Assembly (NCBI GenBank): GCA_036971715.1
Contig: JAVHJL010000002.1
Span: 3,070,501 to 3,134,500, forward strand
Source: Arthrobotrys musiformis
Taxonomy: Eukaryota; Ascomycota; Orbiliomycetes; Orbiliales; Orbiliaceae
DNA: 64,000 bases
Direction: 5' to 3'
Shown: positions 1 through 11,192 of the stretch, one piece after another
How positions within the stretch are numbered: position 1 is the stretch's first letter
Layout: each line of letters starts with the position of its first letter
The notes under the pieces: model-generated
The model's input: the letters and a program-made list of their open reading frames with translations, nothing else
The model's database searches: none
Told to the model about the DNA's origin: nothing
Position numbers and translations under genes: made by a program

Positions 1-1810
1 GCAGGCCGTACGCCCGCCTAACCAGGAGAGCTATAAAAGCGAAAAGATTCTCCGAAGTTCCCCACCTTGGCTTTATGTATGGAGAAGCGGTCCGATGTGG
101 CTGGCTTAGTTTAGCGTTAATTCTAACTTTATCTGCCTGTTCTCCACCATCTTGCGTCAATGGGGCACGACTTTCAGAGAATAGAGCCATACAGCGAGCC
201 TCAATGTTTCCCAAAAGTCGTTGGCAAGAAGCCCTTAGAGTTCTCAATTTCAATAAGAATTAGTGCCAATATCTATTCGAATAGCTTTAGGAATCAAAGC
301 CAATTGCATCCACCGCCAGTGCCATAGAGTTCCTGTCGCTCGGTTAATACGGATTTAAATATTTTGTAAAACACAATCGTGCAACCTGCTCGAGCCGTAA
401 AACTGTTGGAATTCGAGAGAATCGTGTGTTGTTTGAGATTGCGGTCCCCTTGAGAGCCCAGATATTCCAAGCAGATGCGAAGAAATGTCAAGATTTCGCC
501 GTGACCGGATTTCGGCAGCGAAGAAATTCAGGGACCCGTCGAGACATGGTGGTCGAATATCCGTCTTGGTAGAGGCTTGGATACTTCTTGGAAGTTATAT
601 CCAACGCAACACGGCGAAGATGGACCATTTGTAGCGCTTGAGCTCATCACAGCTGAGTTTGTAAGCCGACATGCATTGCAAGAGAGGGATGCGAAGGATT
701 AAGTCCGAGGTTGACAAGGATGGGGGCTTTGGCTACAGAAAATAGCTGCCATAGATCTTCCGTCTTAGTCCAGGCCCTCATTTTGACATGTTAAAATGTT
801 TCACTGCTAGCCAGAAAGTTTCTTGCGACTGAGGTTTCTCCGTCAGAGCTGCAGTGCACTGAGCAGCGCTAGCCACCCAGCTGATTGACGAACTCCAACT
901 AAACTAGCGAAGGGTCCTCATAATTATAAGACCGTTCAATACATTAATGCCGGATTGCAATCGGCGCGGCGGGTGAAAGTCTCGTCTCTGGTACCATATA
1001 TATACTCGTATCCAGCGCCGGGTATGTATACACTCTCGTAGCTGACATGGTTCGAGTTCTATCTGTTGACCTGAAGCTTGTACCATCCTTATATCTCTGG
1101 AATTCACATAATTCACTGCAGCTGAGCATGGTATAGCTAACCCTCAGTAGATATACATTTATATGTAGTTTGGCGCTCCATACCTAATGTAATACTACTT
1201 TGTGCACAGCGCCAGCTGCAGGTCTTCCTAATCGAACATCGACATGCATTCCCAGTCGCCCGCCTCGACAACGTCCTCCAGTTTCCGGTTCTTGGAACTC
1301 GCTGCTTAGAATTCCCAAGCTCGATCCGTGTATTCGGGCCATGTTTAAGACTCTAGCTAGGATCCCTTGGGAGAATACAGACAAGGGATTTACGTGTAGG
1401 GATAAAGGTGTTTCTAAGATTTTCCGGGTAGCATAATATAATAACTGGCAATGATATTTCCCCAACAATTGTACTCTCACTATGAAACAAGCAGAAATCA
1501 ACCAGTGATAAAAGAAAAAGGATCAAAGAGGATCAAGGGAAAGAAGATGGCGAATCAAGCTGCAACCAAAGTGAGTCCGCAACATCGGATGATAGAAATC
1601 TGAAAACACCATTGTAAATGAAGATAAGAAGAACCAAAGTGACACGAAAGCCAAAGGCGGTAAAAAGCTTCCGATAAAATACAACAAAGCAGACGTAAGG
1701 GACTGAATGCAAAACCAGGAATAATGATAGCACAACAGACACAAACACAGGATCAAATAAATGAATGGAAGAAATGAAAGATGACGAAGTTAAAAAGCGC
1801 CCACAATAAC
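1..1810. other. Gene-free stretch upstream of the glycosylase 3' end
   Basis: I see no coding frame here with a recognisable family. The longest open frames are below about 105 codons and lack support. The part from about 1500 to 1790 is purine-rich on the plus strand, so pyrimidine-rich in the sense of the minus-strand glycosylase gene that ends at 1811. It probably holds that gene's 3' untranslated region. Confidence 0.5.
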
Positions 1811-4036
1811 TCAAGGCTTCTTTACCAGGGTACCAAACCCAGCCGCATCTTTAGCATGCATCCAACGTATGTAGGCCTGCAATTCCTTATCGAGAACTTC
1901 GCGATCAGGGGAGATTTTCCGCCACTCTTCGTCCCCAGGGGCAAAGTCACTGAGATAAACAACTGCGGGTAAAGCAACTGTCTCGTCATCGACAGTTTTA
2001 CGCTTCTGGGGCTTTCCCACTGTTGTACCATCAATGAACCCTCCTTCCCCAGGCTTCATACAGAAGATCCGCCAACTGTCGATGACATAAGTACCACATC
2101 CGTATACATCACCGATAATGCAGCCCCACTTTCGGTTTAGGCCTGTTGGATCCTCTGGTTTATAATCTGTCCTAACTTTCCAGGATTGGGGACCACGGGT
2201 CTTTTTGTAAGGGTCTAGCAAATGGAAATGATGTGCCATCATCCATACAGTCTTCGCCCTAACCGTATGCAAACCGAGGGGGTTAAACATTTCTTTTACT
2301 TGATCCATAGAACTGGCGAGAAGATCTTGGGGGGTAGGCCAGCGCCTGAGAAACTCTCGGAAAACTGGGATGGCTGAAGAAGCCTTGGTCTTTTGGAGAA
2401 AAACAGTTGCGATTAAAAGATAGTACTACCCAAAACAAATGAAAAACGTTAGACCATTCCCTGGCCATATATATATATGTAGGAGGCCTCCCCGGGAAGA
2501 AACCTAGGGCGATCAAGAGGCGGTACCCACAGGGTTGTGGCAGACCTCTTCCTGGATCAGACCGAAACTATCTGCTTCGACGGGTGGAGGAACGATGACC
2601 GAAGTGCCGGCCGGAACTCGTTTTGAAGGCGAGCTTGACCCAAGGTTCAAGACGCTTTCGGAGACTGTTTCCAGTGCCGTACTCGGGACATCCGACTTGG
2701 CTGGAGATTTCCTCTGCTTGGCTGTGGGTTTGGGTTCCTCAGTCGCATTTGTGTTTTCGGCGTCAGCCGTTTCCGGGGACGATTTCTTAGCTTTCTTGGG
2801 CTTCGGGGCCTCTGAGTCCTCCGACTTTCGTTTCCTCGATTTTGTTGGTTGAGTAGAGTCGGCAGTGCTGTTCCCGCTAGCCTCGGGGCTAGACGAAGAC
2901 TGTCCCCTTGGGGTCGCGCCCTCAGATGATGCATCGGTTTCAGCTTCCTTATCTTCTCCTTCCTGTGGCTTCTTCTTGTGCCTATGCTTCTTTTTGGTTT
3001 CTCCATCGCGCTCCTTTTTCTGTTTCTTCTCTTCCTTCTTCCTCCGCCGCTCCTCCTTGCGCTGCTTCTTTAGTTCTCTTTCAAGCTTTCGCTCGTCCTT
3101 TGTCTTCTTTTTCTCTTCCTTGGATTCACCGGCGGCTACGGCGGATGCCCCTGCAGTGCTCTGCTTCTTCTTAGAAGCACCAGCGGCTTTACTCGTTGAT
3201 GGTCCGCCCTCGCCTTTCCAGTTTCCATATCGCTTGATGTTTTCAACAACATCGGTGACCGATGGATCTGTAGGCAGTCTATTTCGTCGCATGCAAAAGC
3301 TTGCATATTCTTCCCAGCTGAAACTTTCCCCATACTTTGAGGCCAAATCAGACTCGCTTTTATCAGCGGTAGGGGGTTTCGCCTTGCGACTAGATTCCTT
3401 GGAAACATTCTCAGGGGATGCCTTCTTCGAGGGAGTTTTCGCTGGCGTTTTGGCTGGCGTTTTGGCTGTTGTTTTCGCTGGTGTCTTTTCTGTCGCCTTT
3501 GATGGAGTCTTCAACGATGACTTCGCGGTATCCTTTGGAGTCTTTTCGGTCTTCTCCTTGGTTTGCTTCTTCGAAGAAGCAGACTTAGGGGTTTTTGATG
3601 TTTTATCTGTTGTCGCCTTCTCAGGGGTTTCATCGTCTGATTTCGCCATTTGAACTCGCTTTGGCGCGCGAGGGGTAGTTGTGGAGGCACTGCGGGTGAC
3701 CCTTTTGCTGAGGAGGAGTGGTGGGACCTTTATCGGGCTGCGAAACGTCCTGGGCCTAAGGCGCCGAGAAGATGTTTGCGGCGTCGACTCAGCAAAATAA
3801 GGGCTCGTCTCCATCGATGCGTCTTCCGACGGAAGGACCGGCTTGGGTTCTGAAAGCTCGTCCGATGCACCATCGGCATTTGAAGTTTCCTCGACAGCGT
3901 CGGCGGGAAGAGGGGCATCCGATTCTTCCTGAGTACCCGGGACTACAGGCTCCTCGACGAGCTTTTGGATCCGGGTCGATGCCCGCCTTCCTCTTCCAGT
4001 CGACCCCTCCATAACTTGTTCCGTCGGATTGTCCAT
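1811..4036 (-). CDS. MBD4-like HhH-GPD mismatch DNA glycosylase with lysine-rich N-terminus
   Basis: Two exons, complement(1811..2425, 2531..4036), give 706 residues; the 105-base intron (2426-2530) runs from GTGGGT to GGGTAG. The splice joins ...EEVCHNP to YYLLIATVFLQKT, restoring the fungal MBD4-type fold that neither open frame shows alone. The catalytic domain spans about residues 483-706. It contains FLRRWPTPQDLL, NPLGLHTVRAKT and the helix-hairpin-helix plus catalytic segment GDVYGCGTYVIDSWRIFC, where Asp-618 matches the catalytic Asp of MBD4. The family removes T or U from G:T and G:U mismatches in base-excision repair, in the nucleus. The N-terminal 480 residues are charged and low in complexity, with TPAK/AKTP repeats (about 185-215), a small folded-looking block with FSWEEYASFCMRRN, then a Lys/Glu/Arg stretch. 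Start: the Met at 4036 (MDNPTEQ) is preferred; an in-frame Met at 4099 would add 21 residues. No methyl-CpG-binding domain is seen. Confidence 0.87.
3425..3500 (-). repeat. AKTP-type tandem repeat in the glycosylase gene
   Basis: Short imperfect repeats encode runs of Thr-Pro-(Ala/Ser)-Lys in the N-terminal tail of the glycosylase. The pattern resembles the basic tails of linker histones, and a DNA-binding or charge role is an inference. The repeats could change in number by slippage. Confidence 0.6.
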
Positions 4037-4690
4037 CCTACTCTTCACAAAACTCGAAAAACAACTGGGGAAAAAAGAATCCGGGTCGCTAGATAACAAA
4101 TGCTTTGATAGGATGGGTTCTGGTTACACGACCAATTAACAGCTGTCCTTACCGATAGCCACCTGAACACGGAAAGAAAATTTTTTTATTGTTTTGAATC
4201 AAGTGGGGACATACAAATTCTCGAGATATAGACTAGACTCGAAGCGATGACTCGAAAAGTGGGCGATGGTGGTGATAGTGGTATCAAGGGGGGTAGTAGT
4301 CAAAGGACCGTGGGTAAACAGAGAAGGAAAGAGATGGAAACAACAGAAGGAATGTTATCATGATCCCCTTCTTCGTGTATCCTCGCGTTGATGAAATCAA
4401 ATCAAGATTGGACGCGTCGTTGGGCCCGAATCCTGTGTTACGGGGTTCGGCAACATCTTGGCTTGGGACCTTGCCTATTTGGGCGGATGCGGCTGGAATA
4501 CCACAAGAACAACTACAACTATTAATCCTGATCTTACTGAATGACATATTTAATTTCATCGATTCATGGGCAGAATAAACGCTAGTAGACGCGGGATAGG
4601 TATCGATATCTAAACGATAAAGCAAACATGTTGAAGAGCAAGAGATCCCACCCATTCGAAACGCTATTGAAACACCAGCAATATCGCACG
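4037..4690. other. Intergenic: glycosylase promoter and coiled-coil gene 3' end
   Basis: This holds the upstream region of the minus-strand glycosylase gene (ending at 4036) and the 3' region of the next minus-strand gene, which stops at 4691. Open frames of up to 123 codons lie here but show no family features and no support as genes. Confidence 0.5.
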
Positions 4691-6277
4691 CTATTGTAGC
4701 GTGAGAACTTCAAAACCTCTTATCGTCCCAGTATTTAGTACTGCTTTACCAGAATCTTTCCCACTCTTGGACCCTTTGCTTTGTTTGAAAAGTCCGCCCA
4801 TGGGAATATATCTTGTTTTGTCCCTGGCCCTCACACGAGATCCCGATTTCGATTTCCGCGGCAGGGGCTTCGTAGATTTCTTGGGAGCAGGGGATTTTGC
4901 AAACAACTCGAAATATCTTTTGTCTGGGCTAGTATCCTCATTCTCACAGCCATGTTCTATCGTAGCAGCAGAGGGAGATACGGGGCTAGTTGAGTCGTAG
5001 GAGTCCAAGGAGTGGAGGCATTCGTTCGTGACAGAAGTCTCAGATTCTACATTTCCGTCAACCTGTTGACTAGTGTCGGCCTCAACTTTGATTTCGGGCT
5101 GCTCCTCCTCGTTTGGAACACTAAAAGAAGGGCTTATGCTTTTTGAACGCTTTCTTCTTCTTCTCTTTCTCTTTTTCAACATATCCGGCTGGCATGGTAC
5201 CACCCCTTCTGTGGCCTGGAACAAAGATATTTCCTCACCAGCCTCGCTATCAGTCGCTTCGGATTTCTCCTGTATTGCTTCTGGCTCTGGCTGCGAAGAA
5301 AAATAAATCCTTTGGCTCTCTTCCAGCTCACGGCATATCTCAGCACGAACATTCCCCCATCCTTCCGGCTGTTCCAGAACCATGGGGACCCCATGGGTGT
5401 AAGGGGTATGGATCGGCTCTGCGGATGTGGGCGGCACCCACATGTTCCGTTCAGGATTGCCTCCTTGGTAAAACACCTGGCCTCTGATATCCCGTGGTAT
5501 TCGTATTTCAGTTTCATCCTCTGTAATCCATGCGTCTAGAGTGGCCGGCTTTGCTGTGTCTCCAATAGTTTTCTCCCCATCCTTGGTCGCTGAATCAGCA
5601 CTATCCGGGATTGTATCGAGTTGTTTCGAAACAATCTTTTTCAACGTCATCAATTCGCCCACCCGGCCTTTCAATGTCTTCGCATCACCGTCCAACCGAA
5701 CGATCTTATCCGCGACATTCTCTTGCCTCTCCACTATCTGGCTAATCATCCAGGGTTGTACGCGCCGAATGTCATCTTCCATTTCATCACAACGCTTTTT
5801 CAACCCCACCAGACAAGTCGCCTGTTCCTGCTGGAACTTTTCGAATTCTCGTAGCCTTCCGATCAGTTGTTCCACGAGATACATAGCATTCGTAGATTTA
5901 ACCGTTCGGCCGTCGGATTTTCCCACACCGGAACTCCAATTATGTTCCGTCATCAAGGTATCAGTCCGATCCTGACATTCGCGTAGCTCTTTCCATAGCC
6001 TGGACACATCCTTCGCATCGCGTCGTTGTTTCCGTTCTACCTCTGAAATTCGAAGTTCCCAGGGGTGATCGTCGAGCCCCCCCAGTTTCTCTTCGAGCAG
6101 TGAAAGCTCGTATTTACAATCGCATGGGTGCTCCGGCTTGTGGTGACGAAGTTTGGTCTCTAGCGCGATAACGCGCATTTCTAAAGTTGTGTTCAAGTTT
6201 TGGCTGGCAGTTGATGAGTCCTGCGATCCTGACGGGGACCCGGCTCTGGAGACATGGTGTATGTTCGGAGGATGCAT
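4691..6277 (-). CDS. Coiled-coil protein with basic nuclear-type patch, function unknown
   Basis: Single-exon frame; from the Met at 6277 (MHPPNIHH) it encodes 528 residues. An earlier in-frame Met at 6382 would add 35 hydrophobic, proline-containing residues that look like leader sequence rather than a signal peptide. The N-terminal half, about residues 30-240, is rich in heptad-like Leu/Glu/Lys segments and is likely coiled coil. The middle has a conserved-looking part with IRIPRDIRGQVFYQGGNPE. The C-terminal half is disordered, with a run KKRKRRRRKRSK that would serve as a nuclear localisation signal and further basic Ser/Lys blocks near the end. I do not recognise the family. The gene follows the protease-like gene on the same strand with a 245-base gap, and both encode coiled coils, so a shared role is possible but unproven. 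Confidence 0.7.
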   Translation of the reverse strand: MHPPNIHHVSRAGSPSGSQDSSTASQNLNTTLEMRVIALETKLRHHKPEHPCDCKYELSLLEEKLGGLDDHPWELRISEVERKQRRDAKDVSRLWKELRECQDRTDTLMTEHNWSSGVGKSDGRTVKSTNAMYLVEQLIGRLREFEKFQQEQATCLVGLKKRCDEMEDDIRRVQPWMISQIVERQENVADKIVRLDGDAKTLKGRVGELMTLKKIVSKQLDTIPDSADSATKDGEKTIGDTAKPATLDAWITEDETEIRIPRDIRGQVFYQGGNPERNMWVPPTSAEPIHTPYTHGVPMVLEQPEGWGNVRAEICRELEESQRIYFSSQPEPEAIQEKSEATDSEAGEEISLFQATEGVVPCQPDMLKKRKRRRRKRSKSISPSFSVPNEEEQPEIKVEADTSQQVDGNVESETSVTNECLHSLDSYDSTSPVSPSAATIEHGCENEDTSPDKRYFELFAKSPAPKKSTKPLPRKSKSGSRVRARDKTRYIPMGGLFKQSKGSKSGKDSGKAVLNTGTIRGFEVLTLQ

Positions 6278-6522
6278 TTTATTTACTTGGTAATAAGATA
6301 TATACGGAAGCAGTCGTGGTATCGATAGGCAATGGCAGCTGAGTCCCGATAGAACTGACCCATGGTTCCACGGTATGCACATGCAAGCAGGGGCAGGGTG
6401 CCCAATTCAGGGGGCTCAAGTCGAGTCTGGGCATCGCGTGGGTCTAAAATCCCGTCCCCACGACAACATGAAATCCAACAATTCTCCAACAAAACTCCGT
6501 CAATCCGAATGCTATGTATAAG

Positions 6523-9464
6523 CTAAGCGCTGCTACCTAGGTAGGAAGCGCCATAGCTGGCACGCACAGCCTTCACCGATTTCTCCCTGTCAGGAACGGA
6601 AGTCTTCGAGCGTTCATGCTTCAACGTCACCTTTATGTTTCTAACTCTTTCTTCGAGCACTCTAACCTCGCGTTCCAGGGCCTTTCTTTGGTTCATTATC
6701 AGCTCTCGCTCGGCCAACACTTTGAGTGCTGTCTCATCGGCCTGTTTGAGCTCTTTTAGTATACTCTCTTGGGCATATTCCGCTTCGTTCATTTGGTCTT
6801 CAAGATCGCATTGTTTGTGAAGCAGAGCGTCGATGGTTTCCGCGGGGTGTCTTTTCCTAGCGGCCACAAACCAGGCCTTCAACCGTTCGGCGGCCGGCAG
6901 ATCTTGTTCTCTCGCGACGGTGAATTCATAAGTCTTCGCTTTGCGCTTTTTCTCAGACGGAGTTTCAGTAGGGGTCGCTGTCGTGAGCTTAGATTCCACA
7001 GGCTCAGCTATATCGCTCGGTTTCTCTATAATTCTGGGAAGTAGAACCTCAAGTTGCTTCTGCCGATATTTGTTCATCGTCGCCTCGCTTACGACTGTCG
7101 TAGGGGTTTCGAGTTTGGGCCCTGTAGGCGCTGGTTCCTCAAATAAAAGCCGTAAGTGGTGGACGGCCAAATTTCGGAGTGCTTCGCGGCAAGCAAACTG
7201 ACATGCATCACCCAGGGAAGGATGCATTTCGTTCCACAGTGATGCGCCATAAAGTATATCCTCAATGTAGACCGTGACCGCGGAACGTAGGTCCAATTTG
7301 TTCGAGACGGCAATCTCATTGTATCGGTAAACGGGAGCCCGTAGCTTGAACTTTTTGCAGTATTCGCGGAGTTCGGCGGTATAGTCCCTCTTATTAGACA
7401 CGAGAGTGGATCCACCTGACTTATTCAGGATAGCTACCTTATCGCGCCCGGGGAGGGAGTGTAGCTTGAACTTTTGATGGTCCTCGGGGGGTTCGCTGAC
7501 ATGGTCCCCGTTATCAGGCACGATAGTGGATCCGTCTATGCTAGACGTTGCCCCCGTTTGCAGAATTGGGATCGGTTCGCGGGTTTGAAACCGCCCGATG
7601 GATTGGCTAACGAACCCAAGTTTATCCCTCTCCATATGCATCGAGTCTACCAGTTCCAAGAGTTGCTTTAAATTTTCGAAGGCAGGTTCAATTTTTCTAA
7701 CCTCGTCTTGTAAGTCAGAGCTGGCCGAAGCGCTAACCCCACCTTCCAGGGCGCCCGTATTTTTCGTATCGTGGAAAAATGGCTGGAAATCCTCGTCCAT
7801 CTCGCAAGAGCATGACGGGGACGAACTTCCTGGAAAGGCCTGGTATATCTGTCGGCTTTCAGTCCAGATCTCCGTCTTCAAAAAATCGCTACATGATGGT
7901 AAACCGATGGCTTCAGCCCCAAGATACTTTGCCAATTGCTCCATTGTATCCTCAAACGGAACAACATAGGCTTCGTCAAAGATGTCGACGGCCACTATGT
8001 GACCATAAAGAGCATGATTACCATGTCCGAATGCACCCGCGTCCGGCTCTACTACCCAAGAACCGCAGTCTCCTGCTGTCACCTCTATGAACTGCGTTAG
8101 TCAAATTTCAAATGCCTCTAGGTGTGATATCGCTGCTATCGCGCTGTAGAGTTGAACTCACGGTCCCATTTAGAGTCCCACGTCATGTTGTAAACCCTTG
8201 CCATCTTATTTGAGGGTGATTGGTGCATGAACGCAGGCTGTGTATTGATCCTGCCTCTCAAGTACCCTGGCTCGGCGCCTGGTTGGTATAAAACGGGCCT
8301 GTCGATAAAAGTCCCATGTTCCCGGAGATACACCGTATCAATATCAGAAGGCACCCAATGTCCATAACCCTTATTCTCTCGATCAGGCGGTCGTTTGAGG
8401 AAATTCATCCTTTTCTGCTTCTTATCAACCAACTCGACAAGACTCCAGTCAAGATTACGGCCTCCTGGGTCTTGTAGAGCGGCCGTTGGTTTCATTATTT
8501 GCCCGACTCTTGTCCATCCAAAGTTACACCCGCTAGCTTCCGCTGGTACATGTATTTCGAGGGACGATGCCGTTGTAGATATCGAATCTGTTTCGCTAGA
8601 GCTCTCGTCCTCCGACCCCAGTTCAGACTCAGAGCCATCAGAGAGAGACCCAATAGATACAGCGTCATCCCCGTCGTCGTCATCATCAAGTTCATCCCCT
8701 TCCACGATATGGCCTGCTGTGATCCCATAAAATCTGACTTCGCCGCCAATACTAGCCATCACAATACCCCCCATAGTTGCCATCTTCGCCTTTCCGTTCT
8801 GGACAATCTTGATGCTCTCTCCACAGTTTGTATTTGTGCCGTCTAAATAGACGTCCTCCCGGCCAAAGACATCCGCCAAATCAGAGCCTACTCTCGTAGG
8901 GGCTGATGTTATAACTAAGACAGGCAGTGGAGGTAGGCCCGCCGTGCCCTCGCATTGCTGTTTAATCTCTTTTTTGGAGAAGAACTTAGTCAATTTCTTC
9001 GTAGATTCTGCGTCGCACAGAATAACAATATACGGCCGCTTTGTGTTCTCGTTCTCCCCTAACACTTTAACCTTCCAAGCCATAAATTTTGGCTTTAACT
9101 TGCTCTTCAAAGGGCGGTCATAAAGCTGAACGAGATCTTGGAATCGAGAAAAGAACTCATCGGAGACTGGGGCGTGGGGGAATAATAGTAGTTCAGGTTG
9201 TTTTGATTTAGTAAAGAAACTTTTGCCAGAGAAAGACTTTAAACTTCGAGAGGATGCGTCTTGGGTGATTATTGTTCGATCTTGTGATGTTATTTCGCGT
9301 TTTGATTTCGGGATATCGATACTACCCTGCGAGAAGTATCCAGAGTCGACTGACCGAGTTCCAGGCTTTTGTTCCTGGTCCAACGCTTCTCCGCTGCGCG
9401 AACCCGCTGGGCCTGTGGGGGTCCCACCTGCGCCTCCATTTGAAGCATCCTGCTCTGAATCCAT
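6523..9464 (-). CDS. Chymotrypsin-fold peptidase-like protein with Cys at the nucleophile site and C-terminal coiled coil
   Basis: Two exons, complement(6523..8084, 8162..9464), give 954 residues; intron 8085-8161 (77 bases) starts GTGAGT and ends TTCATAG. The splice creates DQVTAGDCGSWVVE. The domain shows a trypsin-like layout: His-252 in YGITAGHIV, Asp-339 in LDWSLVEL and Cys-441 in GDCGSWVV, followed by LYGHIVAVDIF. The His and Asp contexts are those of chymotrypsin-fold peptidases, while Cys replaces the usual Ser, as in the GxCG motif of 3C-type cysteine peptidases. Before Asp-339 lies an acidic loop (DDDDDGDD plus Ser/Glu runs). The second half has a 40-residue tandem duplication, and residues about 830-935 form a coiled coil (KHERSK near its end). 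No signal peptide is visible, so it is probably intracellular. Similar predicted proteins occur in many moulds; activity is not established. Start: the Met at 9464 or an in-frame Met at 9494 (10 residues longer). Confidence 0.78.
7294..7533 (-). repeat. In-frame 120-bp tandem duplication inside the peptidase-like gene
   Basis: Two adjacent 120-base units (7414-7533 and 7294-7413) encode 40-residue copies that begin GSTIVPDNGD and GSTLVSNKRD, and share KFKL and a (K/E)(V/I)A(I/V)xN ending. The DNA shows the same: GTAGCTTGAAC recurs at 7341 and 7461, and AGTGGATCC at 7405 and 7525. The copies have diverged, so the duplication is not recent. Confidence 0.85.
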
Positions 9465-9903
9465 TAGAATCGGTATCGACTGAACAACAGTCAAGGGACC
9501 ATGTTAACTTGGCCCCGAGATCAGTTGTACGGTGGAAATATTCGAATTGGTTCGAGTTTTGTTCAGTTCGGTTACTGGACAACAGCCAAGAGAGAAGAAG
9601 TCAGACGCATTCCTAAATGTGCGAAACCAGGCCAGTCCATTGACGGACATCGTTCGAGGCTGATAAAACCGGGCCAGACACCCCTCTTATAACCAGATCG
9701 TGTTGTCGGGTTATACTCCGCCTCAAACCTTGCATAAACATGGATATAGCAGGCGCAGGATCCTTTCTTCACGAACCAATGAAGGCGGTGAATTTCTAGC
9801 TTGGTTTATTGATGCTCGCGCTCAAGCTTCCACCCGTGTCTAAGTTATCCCACGACAACTTTAGGACTTGGGAGCGATATCCTCTTCATTACAACCTTCA
9901 ACT
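9465..9903. promoter_or_regulatory. Shared divergent promoter region
   Basis: About 440 bases separate the start of the peptidase-like gene (minus) from the start of the tail-anchored protein gene (plus). Both promoters must lie here. I cannot name specific elements with confidence. Confidence 0.5.
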
Positions 9904-11192
9904 ATGGCGGGGATACCTATCGCTGCGATAGCGCTCCAAGCTCTCCAGGCGCCTTCGACCTCTTCTTTAGCGAAAACAACGGATGAAAATCGCAATGGAC
10001 TCTATAAAGCATTATGGGGTTGGCGGCTCTGCAGCGGTTGTAATGCCGTCGGGATTTGCACCCTCGTAACATGTCCCGGAAACCGAATACCTTCTCTGGA
10101 GAGGTACTTCGGGCACTATAGAGAGCTCGTTTCTTCGTATGGCCATGATCTCGAGCACCATAGAATGGATGCTGTCGTTAGTTCCCATCAAGAGATATTC
10201 GAACTTATCACAACTTTAAAAGAGCAACCAGATATAACCCGAGGCTCGCTAACAGAGCAGGTATTTGGAAGTCCGACTAGCATGAGAATAGAGTCAGAAG
10301 AAGAACATGTTATTGGGCTAGCTGTCAAGGCTCTTACGATGGTATGCTCTACTCACTGGCTTAACCGGAACGCAGAGCATGATAATGGAGACATGGCATC
10401 GCCAAACTGGCTCAAGGATGTTCCTTTTAATGCCTTTCTTGAAGGGCTATTTCCCATGATTGACCATCCTGGATTCGGTGAGGATGCTTCTGCTTCATTT
10501 TGGGAGATGAAAAGCAAGATCACTGGGAACAAGCTTATCCAAAGAGGAGGGTTAGCATTTGCACCGACTGAAGATCTCAGCAACCACCTTAAACTCAACA
10601 GGAGGACCGGCGTGATCGAAATATTTCATCACACAGCGTTCTTGAAAGAAAGTTTGAGGATTACGAAATCTATGAAAAGCACGATAGGGATGGAAGAAAG
10701 CATTCGCTTGTCAGTATATCTTACCTCGACCCTGAATCGATCGTATATAAGAAAGTCCCAGAAACTCATGATGGAATTAGAGGCGCACTCCCCCGCCAGC
10801 TCGCCCTTGAAGCTCTCGACTCCATCCAAAAGATAATATTCCCACTATCTGACCCATCAGCCGTCACCCTACTCCAACGGCTCGTCAGCGAGAAGAAGTT
10901 TGATGAAGACTGTCTCCGATTCGAGGCGTCTACAATACGGGAACCGCATGAAACCAACACCCGGTATCTCTACTTTGGCGCAAGGCTTGCCGACATATAT
11001 GACGAGCTAGAGAACCCTACACCGCGAGGATTCATCTCCCGGTGGGCCAAACGCAAGGGTGCCGGACATGCTAATATCGCGACCATTGCAGCGGTTGTCC
11101 TCGCGCTGATTTTTGGACTTGTGACATTGGGACTGGGTGGTTTCCAAGCATGGATTTCCTGGCAACAATGGAAGCATCCAATTCCCAGCTAA
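9904..11192 (+). CDS. Tail-anchored fungal protein of unknown function
   Basis: Two exons, join(9904..10709, 10781..11192), give 405 residues; the 71-base intron starts GTCAGT and ends ATTAG. The splice gives ESIRLGALPRQLALEALD, which agrees with how I recall this fungal family reading at that point. Start: the first ATG in frame, at 9904 (MAGIPIAAIALQALQ). The N-terminus is hydrophobic and may associate with membrane. A Cys cluster follows (RLCSGCNAVGICTLVTC). Central features are GLFPMIDHPGF and IFHHTAFLKESLRITK. Near the C-terminus comes IIFPLSDPSAVTLLQRLV, then RYLYFGARLADIYDELENP, then one transmembrane helix (IATIAAVVLALIFGLVTLGL) 18 residues from the end. I recall related fungal proteins with the same ending, annotated only as hypothetical. 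It is probably anchored with its bulk in the cytosol. It is transcribed away from the peptidase-like gene. Confidence 0.75.

Noticed and set aside
2865..3653. 262-codon plus-strand frame opposite the glycosylase gene
   Set aside because: It is the complement of a Lys/Glu/Ser/Pro-rich coding exon, whose codon use leaves the opposite strand open; the result is a Phe/Ser/Leu-rich string without features.
9904..11192. Apparent frameshift (one-base loss near 10645) in the tail-anchored protein gene
   Set aside because: A second frame overlaps from about 10640, but a GT-AG intron at 10710-10780 joins the frames in phase, gives IRLGALPRQLALE, and makes the CDS a multiple of three. No frameshift is needed.
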